From: Nitrosomonas sp. sh817
Lineage (GTDB): Bacteria > Pseudomonadota > Gammaproteobacteria > Burkholderiales > Nitrosomonadaceae
NCBI RefSeq assembly: GCF_030908545.1
Contig: NZ_CP133083.1
Span: forward strand, 2,055,691 to 2,119,690
DNA length: 64,000 nucleotides
Direction of reading: 5' to 3'
Each line of letters starts with the position of its first letter. The first letter of the stretch is position 1. Under the pieces are notes generated by a model that was given only the letters and a program-made list of their open reading frames with translations, ran no database searches and was not told the origin of the DNA. Shown here in pieces: positions 58,327-64,000 of the stretch. A program made the position numbers and the translations under genes.

Positions 58327-58718
58327 CAGAAAGCAATTCGGCTGACTTTCCTTAAACTATTCCTATATCCGGCATTGATTATGTTTTTACCCTGTTGGTT
58401 AAAAACAATGATCAGATAAACCGGATTAATGCCTCCAGTAATATCCGTTTAACATCCGTTTTCATGGAAGAGCTTCCCCCAGAAAACGTGAATGGATAAT
58501 TACCGTTTAAATGGATTTAAGGAAAATATCAGTCAGCGGAAAATGAAATGCCCGGTTATCAGAAAAATTCAAACTACTGATAACTGGGCATTTTAATTAT
58601 TATTTTTGAAAACATTTGACTGATTCAGCCCTGTTTTTTTGATTTATGTCGGTGGCAATTTTAGCTGCGTGACACAACTTAAAACTTAACCACCTGAGGG
58701 CGCTGAAAGGTATTCAGT
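58327..58718. other. 392-base stretch after copZ
   Basis: No coding frame is supported. It holds one strong stem-loop at 58546-58593, listed separately, and otherwise shows A/T-rich sequence. It separates copZ from the convergent small membrane protein gene. Confidence 0.45.
58546..58593. terminator. Probable bidirectional terminator between copZ and the small membrane protein gene
   Basis: AAATGCCCGGTTATCAG and CTGATAACTGGGCATTT form a 17-base stem with one G-T pair around a 14-base loop. A T-rich stretch follows on the plus strand and an A-rich start gives T's on the minus strand. It lies 220 bases after copZ and downstream of the small minus-strand gene, so it could end both. Confidence 0.7.
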
Positions 58719-58826
58719 CTATAAAACAAAGTAAACGACTGCGCCAATAGCGACAAAAGCTGCTGTAGAAATGAAGAACAATCTCAGAACTTGTGCGTCT
58801 GTTTCTCTTCTATTAACTTCACCCAT
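58719..58826 (-). CDS. 35-residue single-span membrane protein, function unknown
   Basis: The frame starts at an ATG at 58826 with TAAGGAG seven bases upstream and ends at a TAG at 58719-58721. The peptide opens MGEVNRRETDAQVLRL, a short charged N-terminus, then one hydrophobic span (FFISTAAFVAIGAVVYFVL). The strong ribosome site, coherent topology and stop right after the helix support a real small protein. Its size and form are like accessory subunits of respiratory complexes, but I recognise no family. A palindrome at 58896-58919 lies upstream. Confidence 0.65.
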   Translation of the reverse strand: MGEVNRRETDAQVLRLFFISTAAFVAIGAVVYFVL

Positions 58827-59172
58827 ATTAATCTCCTTATTTAAGCTATTCCATTTATCAAACTAATGCCGATGAGTTCATCAGCTCCCTTCTTGCACGA
58901 TCATAAAATTATGATTGTGAATCCAATCTCTGTTCCCCAGACTTACTATTAAAGCAAACTCTGTAACTAGAACCGAGCAGTATATCCGCAATCATCCAGT
59001 TTTCCAGATCACTGCGTCTGCCGATTCTAACTCACATTTAACAACAATGAAAGTATTGAAATTGCGGATATCCCGAAAATTCGTAAAAAACTCATGCCAC
59101 CCTATTCTCTTCCATCCGGAATGCTCTGGCTAAACCACCTATTCCCCAGCGCCAAAGATGTGCAAGACAGCC
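58827..59172. other. 346-base stretch upstream of the small membrane protein gene
   Basis: This contains the presumed promoter of the minus-strand small gene. The only clear structure is the palindrome at 58896-58919. No coding frame is supported on either strand. Confidence 0.45.
58896..58919. promoter_or_regulatory. Palindrome upstream of the small membrane protein gene, possible operator
   Basis: The arms CACGATCATAA and TTATGATTGTG form an 11-base inverted repeat with one mismatch, separated by AA. It is 70 bases before the small gene's ATG, in the position expected of an operator. The binding protein is unknown, and it does not match the FNR consensus well. Confidence 0.45.
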
Positions 59173-60267
59173 TTACAGTGATAAAGCTCTCGCGTAGCCG
59201 GTAAGTTCCAGATAACCGCGCCCGGCGGGCTGCCGATCCCTGGTCAGCGTCACCGCCCCTTCCCAATACACGGTCGCAGTCGATTGACGGGAATCCAGTT
59301 CTTGATCGTCCAGCAACGGCGTTAAATGCCATTCGATATCGCCGGTGCGAACGCGCATTTCAACCGGATACTCCGCGTCGGTATGCGGCGATCGCCAGGT
59401 ACGCACTGGCGTGAAATTCACTTGTTCCGGATCGAACAACGTCAAATTTCCGGATGCATCGCGCAACGCTGCGTAGGCCCAGACTTTACCGCCTTCTTTG
59501 GCGCGGATCTGGAACGCCATCAGCGCCGAGCCGTCATCCAAATTAGCGCCAACCCAATCCCAGCCGTCGGCATCCGGATCGAGATACGCCGTTGACCATT
59601 CGTGATCCAGCCAGGCGCTGCCCTTAACCGTGACCGGCTTACCATCGCGAAACACGGTGCCGCTCACGTTCAAATGCGGTTCGCTGTAGTAATAGCTGGC
59701 TTGTTCCGGTTTCGGCCCTTTACGCGAGAAACCGTTTTGATCTTGCAGCAACGGGCTTTGCGTCGGCGCCAGATCGAGCCGCAAACCGAATTCGCCGTCC
59801 TGCATATCGACAGCATAACGGCCATCGGCTTGCCGCACCAATGTCCAATCATCCAGTTTCACATCAGTATCGCCTTGCTTGCTGTAGGCCATCCCGAATC
59901 CTTCCCGTACCGTACGTTCACGATGCATCAGTTTACCAGCCGCCGGATCGGACAACGCCAAATGCGCGATAATCAAATACTTCGCAGCAAAGCGGCTGGG
60001 ATTGTCATGGTTCACATCGGTCGCATAGCGGAAAAAAGTCACTTGAAACCCGAGCGGCTTGCGATCTTCCGTTTCCAGCCAGCCGGTGATATACCACCAT
60101 TCGATGCGGAAATCCTCATGCGCACCGAAATCCAGAGGGAAAGAAAGCTGATAATCGGGTGTTACCGGCTTCAACCGGTTCGATTGGGCAAGCGCTTCCA
60201 AACCGGTCAAATTAAGAATCAGCAGTAGCAAAGCAATCCAAGGGTTCATCAACATTTTACGTATCAT
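59173..60267 (-). CDS. AttH-like lipocalin-type secreted protein (carotenoid 1,2-hydratase fold)
   Basis: The 364-residue protein has a signal peptide (PWIALLLLILNLTGLEALAQ). A two-lobe beta fold of the CrtC/AttH family follows: DFGAHEDFRIEWWYITGWLETEDRKPLGFQVTFFR, then GSAWLDHEWSTAYLDPDADGWDWVGANLDDGSALMAFQIR. AttH proteins work with an ABC transporter (AttEFG). The ATG at 60267 overlaps the permease stop (TAATG), whereas a longer reading from 60462 lies inside the permease gene. Function is inferred from the operon, since an enzymatic hydratase role is possible but unsupported. Confidence 0.88.
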   Translation of the reverse strand: MIRKMLMNPWIALLLLILNLTGLEALAQSNRLKPVTPDYQLSFPLDFGAHEDFRIEWWYITGWLETEDRKPLGFQVTFFRYATDVNHDNPSRFAAKYLIIAHLALSDPAAGKLMHRERTVREGFGMAYSKQGDTDVKLDDWTLVRQADGRYAVDMQDGEFGLRLDLAPTQSPLLQDQNGFSRKGPKPEQASYYYSEPHLNVSGTVFRDGKPVTVKGSAWLDHEWSTAYLDPDADGWDWVGANLDDGSALMAFQIRAKEGGKVWAYAALRDASGNLTLFDPEQVNFTPVRTWRSPHTDAEYPVEMRVRTGDIEWHLTPLLDDQELDSRQSTATVYWEGAVTLTRDRQPAGRGYLELTGYARALSL

Positions 60268-62813
60268 TACCAATCCTCCCGAACCGCGCGGACCACTTGC
60301 GCCGAAACCGCCCGGCGACCGGACACTACCGCTGTTAAAGCCGCGGCAACCAGCAAGATTGCGGCAACTGAAGCCAACCAAGGCCACGGCATATGAATCG
60401 GCATGGTCCAATGGAAAGACTGCGGATTCACGATAAATACCAGAATCAAGCTGATCGCCCATCCCAGTAAAAAACCCAGTATGATGCCCAGCACCGTCAA
60501 CAATCCGCCTTCCACCCCCAGCAGCGCCAACACTTGCCGCCGTTGCACACCGATATGCCGCAGCATGCCGAATTCCTTGATACGCGCCAAAATTTGCGCG
60601 GAGAAACTCGCCGCGACACCGAGCAAACCGATTACGACCGCGATCATCTCCAGCAAGTACGTCACCGCGAAGCTGCGGTCAAAAATTTCCAAGCTCAACG
60701 CGCGCATATCGCTCGAACTGGAAATCTCCAAAGCGGAGCCGAACGCCAATTGCCGCAACGCCGCGATGGCTTGATCGGCGGTAACGCCGGGCTGCAGCCA
60801 GGCCGCAACGGTATTGACGCTCATATCGCCGGTCAATGCTTGATAATCCGCCAGCAGCATTTGCACCGCGCCAAATTGCCGGCCGTAATCGCGCCAGACA
60901 CCGGCCACCAGAAATTCGTTGAACCCCTCACCCACCGGCAACCGCACGCGCTCACCGGTTTTATAGCCGTATAAATCCACCATCGCTTCCGAAACCCATA
61001 CCGGCATGACGTGATCCGGAATCGTTCCCGGCGTCAGTATATCGCCGGTCATCGGCAGCGTGTTACGCGGATCGGCGCGATCCACCGGACGGGCGAACAA
61101 GGTGATATCCGGCCGGCCCGGATCCAAAGTCAGTTGCCGGGTGCGAAACAGATCGACACGTTGAAAATCCGGCAACGCTTTGATCTGTTGCTGCGCATCC
61201 GCCAGCAATCCGCCTTGATCGCCACTTACCGCCGTGCGCACATACAAATCCGCCGGCAACACCTGCACCAGCCACTGATCAATGGAAACACGGAAGCTGG
61301 TCACCATGATCGCCATCGCCACCATCAGGCTAAAACTTGCCAAAATACCGCCCAGCGCGACAGCCGCTTGATTCGGCGCGTGCGCCAGGCGCGCCAGCGC
61401 CAGCATCCCTACCGCGTTCGGCCTGGCCGGCTGACACTTCAATAAATAAGTGAATAGATGTGCGGTCAGGTACGGCATCAATGCAATACCGCCAATCAGC
61501 AACTGCGAAATCGCCAGATAACCGAAAACCGGCAACTCAAAAACCGGCGGCAGTTGCGTAAATATCAGCGCAGTCGCCAAGCATATCAGCGCGAACCAAG
61601 GCGCCGACAATCGCGCCATCGCCGTATCCTCGCTGCCGGAGCGCAGCGCCAACGCCGGTTTGGCGCGCGACGCCTCCAGCGCCGGTGCAATATTACCCAG
61701 CAACGTCACCGAAACGCCGACACCGAAAAATAGCAACGCCAACGCTGGATCCAGATGAATGCCCGGTTTCACACCGGGGAAAAAGTTCGTACCCAGATCG
61801 CCGCCCAGCAATTGAATCGCCGATACCGCAACCCCATAACCCAAAGCCAGCCCCAATGCCGAGCCGGTCACACCGAGCGCGAGACCTTCGGTAATCACCT
61901 GCCGTAACAATTGCCGGCGGGTATAACCCAGCACCCGCAGCAATGCAAATTGCTGACGCCGGCGCACCACCGACAATGCTTGCGTGGAAAACACCAAAAA
62001 CGTGCCGGTAAACAATGCTACCAGCGCCAGCATGTTCAAATTGACACGGTACGCACGCGACATGTTGGCGATGCGTTGTTCTTGATCGGTTTGCTCGGTA
62101 ACGATGAATGCCTCGCCCAGCTCACCGGAGAGTTTCGCCTTGAAAGCTGCATGATTGACACCGTTTTCCAGCTTCAACTCGATGCGCGACAACACGCCCA
62201 ATTGCTGAAAACGCCACTGCATCGCGCCGATGTCCATCACCGCAATCCGCTGTCCGGCGCGCGCCCTGACCAAACCGCCGGCCACCCGCAGCGTAACGGT
62301 CTCCAATCCGGCATGCAGCTCCAAATAATCATGCTGTTGCACTTGCAGCCACTCCATCGCAGCCGGCGACAGAAAAATTGTATCGCTCGCAAACCGGTCG
62401 AGCGACTTGCCCTCTTCCGGCAAGCCGACCAAATCGGGCGCAATCGCCATCGCCCGTAACATATCGATACCCATGATTTTCAGGCGGTGATCGTTGCGGT
62501 TCTGCTGTTTGCCGGGCACGGCCACATCCAGTTCCAGCACCGGGTTGGCAAGCTGCACACCGTCATGACCGGCGAGCCGCGGATACAGCATTTCGTCGAA
62601 AAAACCGCTGCGGCCATGCACTTGCAAATCGGATTCCCCGGATAAGCTCTTGCTGGCGGCGGAAAATTCGTTGAACGCAGCGGTATTGATCAAGTGAATC
62701 GAAAACGCCATGGCAACACCGGTTGCGATTGCCAGTAACGCCACCAGAATCTGCAGCCAATGCGCGCGCCATTCGCCCCACAACAGCCAGCGCGAAAGTG
62801 TTGCCGCGTTCAT
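60267..62813 (-). CDS. ABC transporter permease, AttFG/MacB-FtsX type (848 residues)
   Basis: A large inner-membrane permease with an N-terminal span (ILVALLAIATGVAMAFSI) and a MacB-like periplasmic domain. FtsX-type membrane blocks follow (ALFTGTFLVFSTQALSVVRRRQQFALLRVLGY near residues 265-295, and a second set after FLVAGVW near 640). The tandem FtsX plan and length near 850 match permeases of lipoprotein or lipid export systems. The stop overlaps the AttH-like gene and the start overlaps the ATPase stop (ATGA). The cargo is unknown. Confidence 0.9.
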   Translation of the reverse strand: MNAATLSRWLLWGEWRAHWLQILVALLAIATGVAMAFSIHLINTAAFNEFSAASKSLSGESDLQVHGRSGFFDEMLYPRLAGHDGVQLANPVLELDVAVPGKQQNRNDHRLKIMGIDMLRAMAIAPDLVGLPEEGKSLDRFASDTIFLSPAAMEWLQVQQHDYLELHAGLETVTLRVAGGLVRARAGQRIAVMDIGAMQWRFQQLGVLSRIELKLENGVNHAAFKAKLSGELGEAFIVTEQTDQEQRIANMSRAYRVNLNMLALVALFTGTFLVFSTQALSVVRRRQQFALLRVLGYTRRQLLRQVITEGLALGVTGSALGLALGYGVAVSAIQLLGGDLGTNFFPGVKPGIHLDPALALLFFGVGVSVTLLGNIAPALEASRAKPALALRSGSEDTAMARLSAPWFALICLATALIFTQLPPVFELPVFGYLAISQLLIGGIALMPYLTAHLFTYLLKCQPARPNAVGMLALARLAHAPNQAAVALGGILASFSLMVAMAIMVTSFRVSIDQWLVQVLPADLYVRTAVSGDQGGLLADAQQQIKALPDFQRVDLFRTRQLTLDPGRPDITLFARPVDRADPRNTLPMTGDILTPGTIPDHVMPVWVSEAMVDLYGYKTGERVRLPVGEGFNEFLVAGVWRDYGRQFGAVQMLLADYQALTGDMSVNTVAAWLQPGVTADQAIAALRQLAFGSALEISSSSDMRALSLEIFDRSFAVTYLLEMIAVVIGLLGVAASFSAQILARIKEFGMLRHIGVQRRQVLALLGVEGGLLTVLGIILGFLLGWAISLILVFIVNPQSFHWTMPIHMPWPWLASVAAILLVAAALTAVVSGRRAVSAQVVRAVREDW

Positions 62814-63478
62814 CGTTGGTGACCCCGCTCGACCGGCTGCAACCCCGCTTTGGTCAGTTGCAGCAACCGGTCTGCGGTTGCCGCGGCCGCATGCGAATGC
62901 GTCACCAGGATGCCCATCGCGCCGTTGGCTTTGATTTCATGGCGGATCAACTGCAGAATCTCGTGCGCGGTATCGGGGTCGAGATTACCGGTCGGCTCGT
63001 CGGCCAGCACCAGCTTGGGCCGGTGAATCAACGCCCGCGCAATCGCCACGCGCTGCAACTCACCGCCCGACAACTGGCGCGGAAAATCATCGCCGCGGCC
63101 CTGCAAACCGACTTGTTCCAGCATCTGCGCGACACGCTCCGTGGCTTCGCTGCCGTTCAACAACAACGGCAACGCGATATTCTGCGCCAGCGTCAAATGC
63201 GGCAGCACATGAAACGCCTGAAAAATAAATCCGAACTGCTCGCGCCGCAATTTTGTCGCGGCATCGTCGTCAAGCGAAGAAATCGCCACGCCGTTGATCA
63301 TAATCTCCCCCGAATCCGGCGTATCCAGCCCGGCGATCAGGTTCAGCAACGTCGACTTGCCGACCCCCGATTCACCCATGACGGCGACGTACTCACCCGC
63401 GTTCAACGTGTAATTCAAACCGGCCAGCACTTTCCGGCCTCCGGTGTAACCCTTGGTAATATTGCGTAATTCCAGCAT
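62810..63478 (-). CDS. ABC transporter ATPase, AttE/LolD-type
   Basis: The 222-residue ATPase has GESGVGKSTLLN (Walker A, near residue 38), the Q-loop FQAFHVLPHLTLAQNIALP, and signature LSGGELQRVAIARALI. Walker B is LVLADEPTGNLDPD and the switch is VTHSH. It is MacB/LolD-like. The ATG at 63478 (MLELRNITKGY) is preferred over a longer reading from 63535. It is the first gene of a three-gene operon. Confidence 0.92.
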   Translation of the reverse strand: MLELRNITKGYTGGRKVLAGLNYTLNAGEYVAVMGESGVGKSTLLNLIAGLDTPDSGEIMINGVAISSLDDDAATKLRREQFGFIFQAFHVLPHLTLAQNIALPLLLNGSEATERVAQMLEQVGLQGRGDDFPRQLSGGELQRVAIARALIHRPKLVLADEPTGNLDPDTAHEILQLIRHEIKANGAMGILVTHSHAAAATADRLLQLTKAGLQPVERGHQR

Positions 63479-63709
63479 AATTTTCTCGTGACACCACAAC
63501 AATTCATTGACATTGGATGACCGGACACAGCGCAAAATAAAACCTCACATGCCTGCCGTGACCGGACTAAGCTTAACTGTACCATGTAACCATGTTTTTT
63601 TTAGAAGTCAAATTTGAGAGGCGGGTCACAGCGTGGGTTAATGCGCCATATCAATCAGAACGCAAAAATGCGCATTCAATCAAGATACAATTCGGGTACC
63701 GTTAGGGAA

Positions 63710-64000
<291 letters not shown>

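Noticed and set aside
59170..60462. Longer AttH reading starting at 60462
   Set aside because: The first 65 codons lie inside the permease gene in another frame. The ATG at 60267 overlaps the permease stop in the usual way.

Overview
The window looks like chromosome from a betaproteobacterium close to Nitrosomonas (Nitrosomonadaceae). This is inferred from family content, not from a marker gene. The pointers are a squalene synthase paired with a hopanoid-type HpnA epimerase, a PEP-CTERM protein with exosortase-associated ligase, decarboxylase and acyltransferase genes, a DapDC with an upstream LptM lipoprotein, and a his-hinT-tatABC block. Most of the window is housekeeping. It holds about 50 protein genes and five tRNA genes (initiator Met, Arg-ACG, Phe-GAA, Glu-TTC, Ala-GGC). 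I saw no rRNA, CRISPR array, integrase or riboswitch.

Left third (1-20 kb): purT (cut by the edge) and queG on the minus strand. tsaE diverges from queG with overlapping start codons and is followed by amiC. Next comes an Mla/Pqi-type lipid-transport operon (STAS-MlaE permease, ATPase, MCE protein, lipoprotein), then lptM-lysA, squalene synthase and hpnA. After these are a GGDEF-EAL protein with a degenerate GEDEF motif, initiator tRNA, a RIO-type kinase, a GAF/HD-GYP protein, a dicarboxylate-type symporter, hemF and aroC, then tRNA-Arg and tRNA-Phe.

Accessory region (20-30.5 kb): a PEP-CTERM protein and a small two-helix membrane protein precede a complete type I restriction-modification operon. 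Its order is hsdM, hsdS, a DUF3800 gene, an unrecognised gene, hsdR and a YgjP/SprT-like metallopeptidase. The two extra genes are stitched to hsdS by stop/start overlaps. The operon ends beside the 3' end of tRNA-Glu. A second type I system is cut by the right edge, where the C-terminus of another HsdM is visible.

Middle (30.5-47 kb): gltX beside tRNA-Glu and tRNA-Ala, then the exosortase-associated acyl-CoA ligase, PLP decarboxylase and acyltransferase. A short phosphate-binding-like periplasmic protein, an outer-membrane barrel and a large sensor GGDEF-EAL protein follow. Then come a beta-CASP nuclease, bioA, a dead IS481-family element, a pteridine reductase and a MidA-type methyltransferase. 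Two small fold-back elements of about 140 bp with target duplications are visible. One lies exactly after the porin stop codon, the other inside the IS481 transposase.

Right third (47-64 kb): an HDOD protein, hisCBHAFIE-hinT, tatABC, a glycine-rich periplasmic protein and a copper ATPase with a CopZ chaperone. A 35-codon membrane protein gene has a strong ribosome-binding site and a possible palindromic operator. An AttEFGH-like export operon (ATPase, 848-residue permease, lipocalin-like secreted protein) precedes the second hsdM. Three proteins in the window carry c-di-GMP domains, which suggests that surface and biofilm control is prominent in this organism.
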